From the NCBI RefSeq assembly GCF_018413525.1, contig NZ_JAHCDD010000007.1:1-64000 (forward strand): 64,000 nucleotides of DNA. Direction: 5' to 3'. The translations under genes and the position numbers were made by a program. Each line of letters starts with the position of its first letter. Positions within the stretch are counted from its first letter, which is position 1. The notes under the pieces were generated by a model. That model saw only the letters and a program-made list of their open reading frames with translations, was not told the DNA's origin and did no database searches. The stretch is from Acidovorax sp. CCYZU-2555. Lineage in GTDB: Bacteria; Pseudomonadota; Gammaproteobacteria; Burkholderiales; Burkholderiaceae_C. Of this stretch, positions 9,909 through 19,019 are shown piece after piece.

Positions 9909-10032
9909 GCGCTGGGCTCCTGGCTTGTAGTTCTCGGGCACGGAAAAGCCGTGCAGGCCCATCGAAGGGCCTGCCAGCGATCATCGCATAGCCTGAAGCG
10001 CTTTCAGCGGCGCAAAAGCCCGGGCATGGAAC

Positions 10033-11040
10033 TCAATCCAGGCTGATCTTCGACGTGGCCGCGACACGCTTCCATGTGGCGACATCGTTGGCGATGACGA
10101 CGGCGAAATCGTTGGGCGAACTCGCGACCACGGTGCCCCCCAGTTCGGCCAGCCGCTGGCGCAGCTGCGGATCGGCCAGGGCCTGCACGCTGGCCTTGTG
10201 CAGCTTGTCGCGAATGTCCTTGGGCAGACCCTTGGGCGCGAGCAGGCCGTTCCAGGCCTGGACGGCATAGCCCGCGACGCCCGATTCGGCGAACGTGGGC
10301 ACGTCGGGCAATTCGCTGCTGCGCTGGGCCGTGGCCACGGCGATGGGGCGGATCTTGCCCGATTTGATGTGCGGCAGCGACGCCGGCAGAGGCTCCCACA
10401 GCATCGACACCTGGCCGCCGATCAGATCGGTGAACGCCGGGCCGGCGCCGCGATAAGGCACATGCATCAGCTCTATGCCCGACTTTGCCTTGAACAGCTC
10501 CATCGCCAGATGGCCCAGGCCGCCCGCGCCCGACGACGCGTACGACAGCTGGCCCGGCTGGGCCTTGCTCAGCGCCACCAGCTCCTTGATGTTGTTGGCC
10601 TTGACCGAAGGGTGAACGCTCAGCACGCCGGGCACGGTGATGACCTGGGTGATGGGCGTGAAGTCCTTGACCGCATCGTAGGGCAGCTTGGTGTAGACCG
10701 CCGGATTGGTGCCGTGGGTGCTCGAAGTCGCGCCCAGCAGCGTGTAGCCATCGGGCTTGGCGTCGGCCACCTGGCGCGTGCCCAGCGAGCCGCCCGCACC
10801 GGCCTTGTTCTCCACGATCACCGACGTCTGCAGCACCTGCGCCAATTGCTGGGCGAACAGGCGATTGACCACGTCGGCCGTGCCGCCGGGCGGGAACGGC
10901 ACGATCAGGCGAATGGGCTGGTCCGCGCTGGGCCAGGCGGCGTCGGCGGCCATGGCGGGCTGCAGGCCCGCGGTGCCGGCCAGGGCCGCCAGGGCCGAGG
11001 CGGCAGCCAGGCTGTGGGTCACGAAATTACGGCGTTGCAT
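10033..11040 (-). CDS. Bug-family tripartite tricarboxylate transporter substrate-binding protein
   Basis: This 335-residue periplasmic receptor has a Tat/Sec-like leader (MQRRNFVTHSLAAASALAAL to about residue 30) and the Bug signatures PIRLIVPFPPGGTADVVNR, ENKAGAGGSLGTRQVADAKP and DGYTLLG. Bug proteins deliver carboxylates or related small molecules to TctAB-type permeases; many in Burkholderiales are orphans, as here. The start at 11040 is chosen because AAAGGAG lies 9 bases upstream. ATGs at 11049 and 11067 have bad or no spacing, although the one at 11067 overlaps the preceding stop. It follows the hydrolase gene on the same strand and is probably co-transcribed, which suggests its ligand could be the hydrolase substrate or product. 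Confidence 0.9.
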   Translation of the reverse strand: MQRRNFVTHSLAAASALAALAGTAGLQPAMAADAAWPSADQPIRLIVPFPPGGTADVVNRLFAQQLAQVLQTSVIVENKAGAGGSLGTRQVADAKPDGYTLLGATSSTHGTNPAVYTKLPYDAVKDFTPITQVITVPGVLSVHPSVKANNIKELVALSKAQPGQLSYASSGAGGLGHLAMELFKAKSGIELMHVPYRGAGPAFTDLIGGQVSMLWEPLPASLPHIKSGKIRPIAVATAQRSSELPDVPTFAESGVAGYAVQAWNGLLAPKGLPKDIRDKLHKASVQALADPQLRQRLAELGGTVVASSPNDFAVVIANDVATWKRVAATSKISLD

Positions 11041-11063
11041 ACGAGTCATCTCCTTTTTGAATT

Positions 11064-12014
11064 TCATTGCGTCGAATCCTTGAGCCAGTCCAGCACACGC
11101 TGCAATACCTCGTCGCCGTTGGTATCGAGCATGCAGAAATGCGAATTGCCGCGCAGGCCCGCGGCCGGCAGGTCGAGCACATCGGCCCGGCCCCCGGCAC
11201 GCGCCAGGCCCTGCCAATAGGCGTCGGTCTGGGCACGATAGGTCTGCCATTGCGGGCTGTGTTCGAAGTGGTCGCCCCAGACCGCGAGGTGCGCAATCGC
11301 CGCCGCGGGCTGCGGGCCGGCATGCGGCGCCGGCATGCCCGTGGGCTCTATGCCGATGACGGCGCGCACCAACTGCGGCTGGCGGCAGGCCGCATGCGCG
11401 GCAAAGCCGCCGCCCTGGCTGTGGCCCATCACCACGCAGGGGCCGAAGCGCTGCAGCAGCGCGTCGTAGGCCGCCGCCGCCATGGCCTCATGGCCTATCC
11501 AGCGCGGCACCATCTGCTTGACCAGCTCGTCGAAGCACTGCGACGGAAAGCGCTGGCCGGCGAACGGCGCGCCGTAGCCGCCAGGCGCGGCATGGCCTAT
11601 GCGAAACAGCCGCCAGGCCTCCTGCGCGCTGCGAAACACCGGCGCCTCGGCGTAGATCTCGGGAAACATCGCCCAGCCCGCGCGCCCGCGCTCCACGGCG
11701 TCGCAGACCACCACGTCATGGCCGGCCTGCAGCAGCCGCCACAGCCAGCCTTCGCGGCCGTCGGGCGTCGATTCCCACTGCGCGCCGGTCATTCCTCCGC
11801 CATGCCACAGCAGTACGGGCAAGGCGCTGCGCGGGCGCGCGAGCCGGTATTCCATCGCGTACATCTGGCCCACGGCGTAGCTGCCGTTCATGTCCAGCGC
11901 GCGCTGGCCGCCATTGCGCACCATTTCCCTGTGCTGTATCGGCAGATCCTGCACGCAACGCTGCGCGCCGCCGATGAAGTGGCTCTGAATCTTCCTGAGG
12001 CACACTTCAGGCAT
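11064..12014 (-). CDS. Alpha/beta hydrolase (esterase/lipase-like)
   Basis: The product is 316 residues from the ATG at 12014; the frame is open to 12119, but that part covers the divergent promoter region. It has an alpha/beta-hydrolase fold with oxyanion segment LLWHGGGMTGAQW, nucleophile elbow VMGHSQGGGFA (Ser in GHSQG) and a late His (LRGNSHFCMLDTNGDE) to complete the triad. No signal peptide is evident at this start. Family members include carboxylesterases and polyester or lactone hydrolases; the substrate is unknown. It is divergent from the LysR gene 104 bases away and its stop abuts the Bug receptor gene, the usual layout of a small LysR-controlled catabolic unit. Confidence 0.82.
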   Translation of the reverse strand: MPEVCLRKIQSHFIGGAQRCVQDLPIQHREMVRNGGQRALDMNGSYAVGQMYAMEYRLARPRSALPVLLWHGGGMTGAQWESTPDGREGWLWRLLQAGHDVVVCDAVERGRAGWAMFPEIYAEAPVFRSAQEAWRLFRIGHAAPGGYGAPFAGQRFPSQCFDELVKQMVPRWIGHEAMAAAAYDALLQRFGPCVVMGHSQGGGFAAHAACRQPQLVRAVIGIEPTGMPAPHAGPQPAAAIAHLAVWGDHFEHSPQWQTYRAQTDAYWQGLARAGGRADVLDLPAAGLRGNSHFCMLDTNGDEVLQRVLDWLKDSTQ

Positions 12015-12118
12015 ATGAGGGCTTTCTTTGCATGCCAGCATGCTAGGCCAGGGCCGGCGCGCGGCCCTGCCGATTGCGCTCGCCATGTGCCGTTTCGGCA
12101 CAGCCCCATTTTTATTCA

Positions 12119-13054
12119 ATGCATGAACTAAACGTCAAACTGCTGCAGGATCTGCAGGCCCTGGCCGACACCGGCAGCCTGTACAAGGCCGCCGAGCGCC
12201 GCCACATCACCCACCCGGCCTTCGGCCGGCGCATACGCGCGCTCGAGGAATGGGCCGGCACGCCGCTGGTCGAACGCGGCCACCAGTCGAGCACGCTGAC
12301 GCCCGCGGGCAAGACGCTGCTGGCTTCGGCGCATGAAGTGCTGAGCATCCTGGAGCAGACGCACAGCTTGCTGCAGCAGCCGGGACGGGTGCGCGAAGAG
12401 ACCATCACCATCGCGGCCGGGCGCACGCTGTCGCACAAGGTGCTGCCGGGCACGATCGCCGCACTCAAGCAGGCCATGCCGCATCTGTGCTGGAAGGTCA
12501 CCACGACCAGCCTGGATTTCGGCGTCGACATGCTGCTGGAGGGCAAGGTCGATCTGCTGCTGTGCCATGCCCAGCCGGCGATCGAAAGCAGCCTGCAGGG
12601 GCATGACCTGACCTATCTGCCCGTGGGCCAGGACACGCTGATTCCGGTCAGCATTCCGCTGGTGCCGCAGCTGCCGCGCTATGCGCTGCCCTGCGACGGC
12701 GGCGACCCGGTCGTGCCGTTCCTGGCCTACGCGCACAGCATGTCGCTGGGCAAAATCCTGCGCAGCCACATGCATGCGCTGTGCGACACCGCGCGCCTGC
12801 GCACGGTCTACGAGGCCGACCTCGCGGACGCGCTGCACGCCATGGTCCACCAGGGCCTGGGCCTGGCCTGGCTGCCGCAGACGCTGGTCCAGTCCGATCT
12901 GGCGCAGGGCCGGCTGGTGCGCGCCGCGGGCGCGGACAAGGACGTGGCGATCAACGTGCGCCTGTACCGGCGCGCGAGCAGCCAGACCAAGCCGCTCACA
13001 TCCAGGGTCTGGGCCGGCCTGGAGAACATCTACGGGCGCAGCCTGCGCTCCTGA
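12119..13054 (+). CDS. LysR-family transcriptional regulator
   Basis: The 311-residue regulator has an N-terminal winged helix-turn-helix (residues 3-62: LQDLQALADTGSLYKAAERR, HITHPAFGRRIRALEEWAGT, PLVERG) and a periplasmic-binding-like effector domain (about 90-300). The ATG at 12119 gives the normal LysR start; the upstream ATG at 12074 adds 15 non-conserved residues. It is divergent from the hydrolase-Bug pair, which it probably activates in response to an inducer related to the hydrolase substrate. Most LysR proteins also repress themselves through the shared intergenic region (12015-12118). No clear T-N11-A box was picked out by eye. Confidence 0.9.
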   Translation: MHELNVKLLQDLQALADTGSLYKAAERRHITHPAFGRRIRALEEWAGTPLVERGHQSSTLTPAGKTLLASAHEVLSILEQTHSLLQQPGRVREETITIAAGRTLSHKVLPGTIAALKQAMPHLCWKVTTTSLDFGVDMLLEGKVDLLLCHAQPAIESSLQGHDLTYLPVGQDTLIPVSIPLVPQLPRYALPCDGGDPVVPFLAYAHSMSLGKILRSHMHALCDTARLRTVYEADLADALHAMVHQGLGLAWLPQTLVQSDLAQGRLVRAAGADKDVAINVRLYRRASSQTKPLTSRVWAGLENIYGRSLRS

Positions 13055-13067
13055 ACGGCGGCACCGC

Positions 13068-14345
13068 CTAGAACAGCGGCGCGGTGAACGGATCGCCCGA
13101 GCCGCGCGTGCTACGCGCCGCGGCGCGTGCCGGCGGCGGCTCCTCGCCATTCTTGACCAGCGCGCCCACGCGCACGCCCAGCAGACGCAGGCGCTGCGTC
13201 AGCGGCACGCGCTTGAGGCATTGGCCGGCCGCGCGGCGAATCGCCGCGGCGTCGGCCGTGGGCAGATCGAGCGTCATGTCGCGCGTCGCCGACTTGAAGT
13301 CGGCGTAGCGCAGCTTGATGCCTATGGTGCGGCCCGAATAGCCTTTGCGCTGCAGGTCGGCCGCCACCTGTTCGCACAGCGCGGTGAAGACCTGGGCGAG
13401 TTCCGCGCGGTCTTCGCGCGCATGCAGATCGCGCTCGAACGTGGTCTCGCGGCTCATGCTCACGGGCTCGCTTTCGGTGACCACGGGGCGGTCGTCGCGG
13501 CCCCAGGCGGCTTCGTGCAGCCAGGCGCCATAGGCCTTGCCGAAATGCTGCAGCAGCCAGGCGCGCGGGCGCGCCGCGAGGTCGGCAATGGTCTCTATGC
13601 CCAGCGCCTGCAGCTTGGCTTCCGATTTGGGGCCTATGCCGTTGATCTTGCGGCAGGCCAGCGGCCAGATCAGCGCCTGCAGGTCTTCGGCGTGAACGAT
13701 GGAGATGCCTTGGGGCTTGTTGAATTCGCTGGCCATCTTGGCCAGCAGCTTGTTGGGCGCAACACCGATGGAGCAGCTCAGGCCCGTGGCCTCGGCGATC
13801 GCGCCCTGCATCAGCTTGGCCAGCGAGCGCCCGCCCTGGCGCTGGCCGCCGGGCACATGGGTGAAGTCGATGTAGACCTCGTCGACACCGCGATCTTCCA
13901 TCAGCGGCGCCATCGACAGCACGGTTTCCTTGAACAGCCGCGAATAGCGCCGGTATTCGGCGAAATCCACGGGCAGCAGAATGGCCTGCGGGCACAGGCG
14001 CGCGGCCTTCATCAGGCCCATCGCCGAGCCTATGCCGAACTGGCGCGCCGCATAGGTGGCGGTGGTGATCACGCCGCGGCCGGTGTAGTCCTTGAGCAGC
14101 GGAAATTCCTCGACCGGAATCGCCGACAGCGGCTGGTCGGCATAGCGCTGCAGCAGCGCGTTGTCGGGTGCGCGCCGGCCGCCGCCTATCACCAGCGGCA
14201 GGCCCTTGAGCTGGGGGTAGCGCAGCAGTTCGACCGATGCGTAGAACGCATCCATGTCGAGATGGGCAATGCGGCGCGGCAGCGGCGCTTCGGCGGAATC
14301 AGTCACTGCGGGATTGTGCGTGCAGCGGCGCCTGCGCGCCGGCAC
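13068..14345 (-). CDS. dinB: DNA polymerase IV (Y-family translesion polymerase)
   Basis: The 425-residue Y-family polymerase shows metal-binding HLDMDAFYASVELL near residue 28, the second catalytic pair in RGVDEVYIDFTHV, helix-hairpin-helix KINGIGPKSEAKLQALGI and a little-finger domain (SMSRETTFERDL). It bypasses damaged bases and makes -1 frameshifts. The start is uncertain. The ATG at 14345 has GGAG 6 bases upstream and lies 4 bases after the permease stop, which implies coupling. A GTG at 14306 would give the shorter N-terminus that is common in the family. No beta-clamp peptide is obvious in the Ala/Arg-rich C-terminus. No LexA box was seen upstream of the two-gene unit. Confidence 0.92.
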   Translation of the reverse strand: MPARRRRCTHNPAVTDSAEAPLPRRIAHLDMDAFYASVELLRYPQLKGLPLVIGGGRRAPDNALLQRYADQPLSAIPVEEFPLLKDYTGRGVITTATYAARQFGIGSAMGLMKAARLCPQAILLPVDFAEYRRYSRLFKETVLSMAPLMEDRGVDEVYIDFTHVPGGQRQGGRSLAKLMQGAIAEATGLSCSIGVAPNKLLAKMASEFNKPQGISIVHAEDLQALIWPLACRKINGIGPKSEAKLQALGIETIADLAARPRAWLLQHFGKAYGAWLHEAAWGRDDRPVVTESEPVSMSRETTFERDLHAREDRAELAQVFTALCEQVAADLQRKGYSGRTIGIKLRYADFKSATRDMTLDLPTADAAAIRRAAGQCLKRVPLTQRLRLLGVRVGALVKNGEEPPPARAAARSTRGSGDPFTAPLF

Positions 14346-14349
14346 GCAT

Positions 14350-15273
14350 TCAATACTCCAGCGTGACCAGGACCAATCCGCACAGCATCAGCAGCATGCC
14401 GATTTTCTCGGGCCAGCTCAGCGGCTCGCGCAGCACGCGGCGCGAGACCAGGTAGCTGAACACCACTTCGACCATGCCCAGCGTGCGCACCTGGGCCGCG
14501 CCCTGCATCGCATAGGCGCTGAACCAGGCCAGCGACGCGGCCGCGCCCATGCTGCCCGCGACCAGCGACACGCGCCAGGCGCGCCACACGGGCGCTATGC
14601 CGCCGGGATGGCGCCAGGCCACCCAGGCACCCAGCACCAGCGACTGCAGCGTCTGCGCCAGCGTCACGCCCCAGGCGCCGTTGATCCAGGGCGACGATTC
14701 ACCCAGCGCCAGCGCCGCGCCGCGAAAGCCCACCGAGGCGATCGCGAAGCACGCGCCGCAGGCCAGGCCGTAGAGCGCCGAACGGCTGAACCAGGCCGAC
14801 ATGGACCAGCGCTTGTCGCGCGCGGGCAGCGACAGCGTGAGCACGCCTATGGTGGCGATGACCATGGCCACCACCGCCAGCGTCGTCGGCAACTCATGCA
14901 GGAACACGCTGGCGAACAAGGCCACCTGCAGCACTTCGGTCTTCGACAGCGTGACCGCGACCGCGAAATTGCGCTCCTTCATCGCCAGCAGCAGCATCGC
15001 CGTGCCGCCCACCTGGAACAGCGCGCCCAGCGCGATCCAGCCCAGATAGGCCAGGCTGAAATGCGGCAGGGCGCGCGGCGTCAGCAGGTAGAGCAGGCCC
15101 AGCCACAGCAGCGCGAACGGCAGGCCGTACAGAAAACGCACCAGGGTGGCAGGCAGCGTGCCAATGGCCTGGGTCAGCGTGCGCTGGGCCGCGTTGCGCG
15201 CGGTCTGGGCCAGGGCCGCGAACAGCACCATGGGAACCCAGAGCCAGGAGAAATCGATCAGAGAGGAGGACAT
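14350..15273 (-). CDS. DMT-superfamily (EamA-type) permease
   Basis: The 307-residue inner-membrane protein has about ten hydrophobic helices in two EamA repeats (residues about 10-140 and 165-300). The repeat is visible as LFQVGGTAMLLLAMKERNFA and LAWFSAYAMQGAAQVRTLGM. Drug/metabolite transporters of this type export amino acids, purines or other metabolites; the substrate is unknown. It lies directly upstream of dinB (4-base gap) and is probably co-transcribed with it. No functional link between the two is known. Confidence 0.87.
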   Translation of the reverse strand: MSSSLIDFSWLWVPMVLFAALAQTARNAAQRTLTQAIGTLPATLVRFLYGLPFALLWLGLLYLLTPRALPHFSLAYLGWIALGALFQVGGTAMLLLAMKERNFAVAVTLSKTEVLQVALFASVFLHELPTTLAVVAMVIATIGVLTLSLPARDKRWSMSAWFSRSALYGLACGACFAIASVGFRGAALALGESSPWINGAWGVTLAQTLQSLVLGAWVAWRHPGGIAPVWRAWRVSLVAGSMGAAASLAWFSAYAMQGAAQVRTLGMVEVVFSYLVSRRVLREPLSWPEKIGMLLMLCGLVLVTLEY

Positions 15274-15394
15274 GCGGCGGACCAGAAAATGGGGCCGGAT
15301 GCCCCTGCGCCGAGCATAGCGCCCGCTGCCCGCGCGCGGCCGCGCTTTTGGCGAGGCGCGCCGCAGCGATCAGCGATTGCTGCGGCGGGCGCGA

Positions 15395-16576
15395 TCAGGC
15401 CGCTGGAAAAGGCAAGGGATAGCTGCCCGGCACCAGGATGGAGTGGTCCACCTGGTCGATCTGCGTGCGGCCGCAGAACGCCATGCTGATGTCGAGTTCG
15501 CGCTGGATGATTTCTAGCGCGCGCGTCACGCCGGGCTGACCGTAGGCGCCCAGGCCGTAGAGAAAGCTGCGCCCGATCAGCGTGCCCCGCGCGCCCAGCG
15601 CGCGCGCCTTGAGCACGTCCTGACCGCTGCGAATGCCGCCGTCCATCCAGACTTCGATGTTCTTGCCCACGGCCTCCACGATCGACGGCAGCGCCGCGAT
15701 CGACGAGGGCGCGCCGTCGAGCTGGCGCCCGCCATGGTTGCTCACGATCAGCGCGTCGGCGCCGCTGTCGACCGCATGGCGCGCATCTTCCGCGTCCATG
15801 ATGCCCTTGAGAATGATCTTGCCGCCCCAGCGCTTCTTGATCCATTCGACGTCGGCCCAGCTCAGTTGCGGGTCGAACTGCTCGGCAGTCCACGACGACA
15901 GCGACGACAGATCGGACACGCCTTTCGCATGGCCCACGATGTTGCCGAACGTGCGCCGCTGCGTGCCCAGCATGCCCAGGCACCAGTGCGGCTTGGTCGC
16001 GAGATTGATCAGGTTGCGCAGCGTGGGCCGCGGCGGCGTCGACAGGCCGTTCTTGATGTCCTTGTGGCGCTGGCCCAGGATCTGCAGATCGAGCGTGATC
16101 TGCAGCGCCGAACAGTTCGCGGCCTTGGCGCGGTCTATCAGGTTTTCGATGTACTCGCGGTCGCGCATCACATACAGCTGGAACCAGAACGGATGGCGGT
16201 CCGTGGCCTGGGCCACGTCTTCGAGCGAGCAGATGCTCATGGTCGACAGCGTGAACGGAATGCCGAAGGCCTTGGCCGCGCGCGCGCCCAGAATTTCGCC
16301 GTCGGCATGCTGCATGCCGGTCAGCCCCGTGGGCGCGATCGCCACCGGCATGGCCACGTCCTGGCCCAGCATGGTGCTGCGCGTGCTGCGGCCGCTCAGG
16401 TTCACAGCCACGCGCTGGCGCAGCTTGATATGCTGGAAATCGCTTTCGTTGGCGCGGTAGGTGCCCTGGGTGTACGAACCCGAATCCGCATAGTCATAGA
16501 ACATGCGCGGCACGCGGCGCTGGGCCACGGCGCGCAGGTCTTCGATGCAGGTGATTTTGGAAAGATCGGATGCCAC
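15395..16576 (-). CDS. lldD: FMN-dependent L-lactate dehydrogenase / alpha-hydroxy-acid oxidase
   Basis: The 393-residue enzyme starts at a GTG (16576) preceded by AAAAGGG; the longer frame reaches an ATG at 16738 through a repeat-bearing intergenic region. It is a TIM barrel of the FMN-dependent alpha-hydroxy-acid dehydrogenase family: AIAPTGLTGMQHADGE (FMN site), SWADVEWIKKRWGGKIILKG (catalytic Lys), the active-site His in SNHGGRQLDG, and WMDGGIRSGQDVLKARALGA with RGTLIGR (FMN phosphate). It would oxidise L-lactate to pyruvate and feed electrons to the respiratory chain. Related enzymes use mandelate or glycolate, so lactate is the most likely but not proven substrate. It is monocistronic, with no lactate permease or lldR regulator nearby. 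Confidence 0.87.
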   Translation of the reverse strand: MASDLSKITCIEDLRAVAQRRVPRMFYDYADSGSYTQGTYRANESDFQHIKLRQRVAVNLSGRSTRSTMLGQDVAMPVAIAPTGLTGMQHADGEILGARAAKAFGIPFTLSTMSICSLEDVAQATDRHPFWFQLYVMRDREYIENLIDRAKAANCSALQITLDLQILGQRHKDIKNGLSTPPRPTLRNLINLATKPHWCLGMLGTQRRTFGNIVGHAKGVSDLSSLSSWTAEQFDPQLSWADVEWIKKRWGGKIILKGIMDAEDARHAVDSGADALIVSNHGGRQLDGAPSSIAALPSIVEAVGKNIEVWMDGGIRSGQDVLKARALGARGTLIGRSFLYGLGAYGQPGVTRALEIIQRELDISMAFCGRTQIDQVDHSILVPGSYPLPFPAA

Positions 16577-16694
16577 GGTTTGCCCTTTTCTAATCAGGCT
16601 GCATCGTAATGCGCAGCGGCAGCGCTGTGGGGGCTGGGGAGCTGAAAGGATTTGGGGCGGCGTGAAATTTTGTACAGCGAATACCGCCGCCAAC

Positions 16695-16727
16695 CCGTTC
16701 GTGGTGAGCCCGTCGAACCATGAACGG
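16695..16727. repeat. Palindromic REP-like repeat between lldD and pbpC
   Basis: An 11-bp arm (CCGTTCGTGGT) pairs with ACCATGAACGG across an 11-base centre containing GAGCCCGTCGA. Elements of this TTCGAC...GAGC...CGAACGG type are dispersed in many copies in Burkholderiales genomes, usually between genes. It sits between the pbpC stop and the lldD GTG and may act as a transcript-end hairpin. Confidence 0.65.
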
Positions 16728-16756
16728 CCGGTGCTCAAGCTTTCGCAGCGCCCCCC

Positions 16757-19015
16757 TCACCTCACCCCAGCCCCCCGTACCTCGAACGCCACGGTATCGA
16801 GCACCGCCCCCTTGGCATCGCGCAACTCCATGCGGTGGCGTCCCGGCCAGGGCAGCCAGGCCCAGTGCGCGCCGCGCGCGACTTCCTTGCCGTCTAGCCA
16901 CCAGCGCAGCGCGCGCGCGTCGCCGGCCGCGAGCCGGGCGGCGAACTGCAGGCGCTGGCGGTCGGGCGGAATGTCGGGGTCTAGCGCGACGATGGTGCCG
17001 GGCGCGGGACGCGCGATACGGCCTTGCGCCGCGGCCGCCAGTTGGGGCGCAGCGCCCTGCTCCAGCGCGAACAGCGTCTGCTGCGTGCCCGGCAGAAACC
17101 ACTCGCTGCGTGCCGCGGCCAGTGGCTCGCCCGTCGCCGGGTCGGGGCCGTAGCGCACATCGGCACGCAGCAGCGCGGGCTGCTTGGCCGAAGCGGCCGG
17201 AGGCTGGGGCGCGCGGCTCGAACGCTGGGCATGCAACTGCCCCATCAGCTCGGCCCAGATCGGCGCTGCGCCGCTGCTGCCGCTGACGCCATGCATGGCT
17301 TCGCCGCCCGCGTTGCCGACCCAGACGCCCACGGTGTAATGCTGCGACCAGCCCACGGCCCAGTTGTCGCGCATGTCCTTGCTGGTGCCGGTCTTCACGG
17401 CGGTCCAGAAGCGCGTGGCCAGCACGCTGTCGGTGCCGAACGTGGGCGCGCGCGCATTGCCGTCGGAAAGTATGTCGCCGATGATGAACGCCGCGCGCGC
17501 ATCGAGCGCGGGCGTGCAGGCGGGAGTCGCAACGGCAGGCAGCCGCGCCGCGGCATGGACCGCCCCGGCCACGGGCCGCCAGCAGCCGCCGTTGGCCAGC
17601 GCGCGATAGGCATTGGTCAGCTGCAGCAGCGGCACTTCGGCGCTGCCCAGCGCGAGGCTGTAGCCGTAGTAGCTGCCGCTTTCGCGCAGCGGCATGCCCA
17701 AGGCGCCCATCTGGGCGAAGAACGCATCGGGCGACACCATGGCCAGCGTGCGCACCGCGGGCACGTTGAGCGAGGCCGCGAGCGCGGTGCGCACCGAGAC
17801 CCAGCCCTTGAAGCGCCGGTCGTAGTTCTGCGGAATGTAGAGGCCGCCGGCCGTGGGAATGTGGGCCGACGAGTCTTCGATCAGCGACGCCGCCGTGAGC
17901 CGGCGTTCGGCCAGCGCCTGGCCGTAGAGAAACGGCTTGAGCGTGGAGCCGGGCTGGCGCAGCGCGAGCACGCCGTCGACTTCGCCCGCCTGGCTCAAAG
18001 CGCCCGACGAGCCGACCCAGGCCAGCACTTCGCCGCTCGCGTTGTCGAGCACCAGCACCGCGCCGTCCTCGACATTGCGGCCCTGCAGCTCGCGCAGATG
18101 CTGCTGCAGGCTGCGCATCGCCTGGCGCTGCAGCGGCGCGCTGAGCGTGCTGCGCAGGCGCGCGGGCAGCTCCTGGCCGGCGTCCGTTCGTCCTGATTCT
18201 GTCGCAGTCTGGACGGCCTGCGCGAGCACACGCCGCGCGAAATGCGGCGCCACGCCTTCGGCCGCAGGCCATTGCCGCTGCTGCAGGCTGCTTTCGGTGA
18301 ACAGCTGCAGCGCGCCGCAGTCGACTTTGCGCGCCTGCAGCTTTTCGAGCAGGGCGCAGGCGCGCTGCGCCACGCGCTGCGGCGCGGCATTGGGCGCACG
18401 CACCAGTACCGCGGCGATCGCGGCTTCGCGCGCGTCGAGGCCGTGCGCGGCCTTGCCGAACAGCGTGCGCGCCAGCGCGTCTATGCCCACCAGTTCCCCG
18501 CGAAACGGCACCATGTTCAGATAGGCTTCGAGAATCTGGTCCTTGCGCCAGCGCCGGTCCAGCACCTGGGCGGCCACGGTCTGGCCCACTTTCTGCACCA
18601 GCGTGCGCCCGCCCGGGCCGCGCCGCCAGTCGCCGTCGACCAGGCCTGCGAGCTGCATGGTGATGGTGCTGGCGCCGCGCGTGCGCTGGTGCCACAGCCG
18701 CCCCCAGGCGGCGGCCGACACCGCCGACCAGTCGACGCCGCTGTGTTCGAAAAACCGCTGGTCCTCGCTGAGCACCAGCGCATTGCGCAGCGCGGGCGAG
18801 ATGTCCTGCAGCGCCACCCATTCGCCGCGGCGCACGCTGGCATCGGTGCGCAGCCGCTGCAGCACTTCGCCTTCGCGCGACAGCACCAGGGTTTCGGAAG
18901 GGCGGTGCGCGCCGCGCACTTCGTCGTAGCTGGGAACGGCCCAGGCCGCGGAACTGGCAGCGCCCACCAGGCAGCACAGCGCAACGAGGCGCCAACGAAT
19001 CTTCAACTGCGCCAT
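16757..19015 (-). CDS. pbpC: Penicillin-binding protein 1C
   Basis: The 752-residue class A PBP has a short cytoplasmic start and signal anchor (residues 1-27), a glycosyltransferase domain (about 45-240, with the catalytic Glu in LSEDQRFFEHSGVDW, GASTITMQLA and RTLVQKVGQ), a transpeptidase domain (about 290-580, SxxK near residue 356 in QPGSTLKPF, KTGTSKDMRD box) and a C-terminal BiPBP_C domain (about 660-750). PBP1C polymerises and crosslinks peptidoglycan in the periplasm. In many bacteria it is encoded beside alpha-2-macroglobulin, with the idea that the pair repairs the wall after protease attack. Here the macroglobulin gene is 5.2 kb upstream on the same strand, with five genes in between. 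The stop of the EEP gene is 4 bases away, so co-transcription with that group is likely. Confidence 0.94.
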   Translation of the reverse strand: MAQLKIRWRLVALCCLVGAASSAAWAVPSYDEVRGAHRPSETLVLSREGEVLQRLRTDASVRRGEWVALQDISPALRNALVLSEDQRFFEHSGVDWSAVSAAAWGRLWHQRTRGASTITMQLAGLVDGDWRRGPGGRTLVQKVGQTVAAQVLDRRWRKDQILEAYLNMVPFRGELVGIDALARTLFGKAAHGLDAREAAIAAVLVRAPNAAPQRVAQRACALLEKLQARKVDCGALQLFTESSLQQRQWPAAEGVAPHFARRVLAQAVQTATESGRTDAGQELPARLRSTLSAPLQRQAMRSLQQHLRELQGRNVEDGAVLVLDNASGEVLAWVGSSGALSQAGEVDGVLALRQPGSTLKPFLYGQALAERRLTAASLIEDSSAHIPTAGGLYIPQNYDRRFKGWVSVRTALAASLNVPAVRTLAMVSPDAFFAQMGALGMPLRESGSYYGYSLALGSAEVPLLQLTNAYRALANGGCWRPVAGAVHAAARLPAVATPACTPALDARAAFIIGDILSDGNARAPTFGTDSVLATRFWTAVKTGTSKDMRDNWAVGWSQHYTVGVWVGNAGGEAMHGVSGSSGAAPIWAELMGQLHAQRSSRAPQPPAASAKQPALLRADVRYGPDPATGEPLAAARSEWFLPGTQQTLFALEQGAAPQLAAAAQGRIARPAPGTIVALDPDIPPDRQRLQFAARLAAGDARALRWWLDGKEVARGAHWAWLPWPGRHRMELRDAKGAVLDTVAFEVRGAGVR

Positions 19016-19019
19016 GGCC

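Noticed and set aside
12681-14366. 561-codon plus-strand frame over the LysR and dinB genes
   Set aside because: Low-complexity Arg/Ala/Gln product, mostly antisense to dinB, with no family match.
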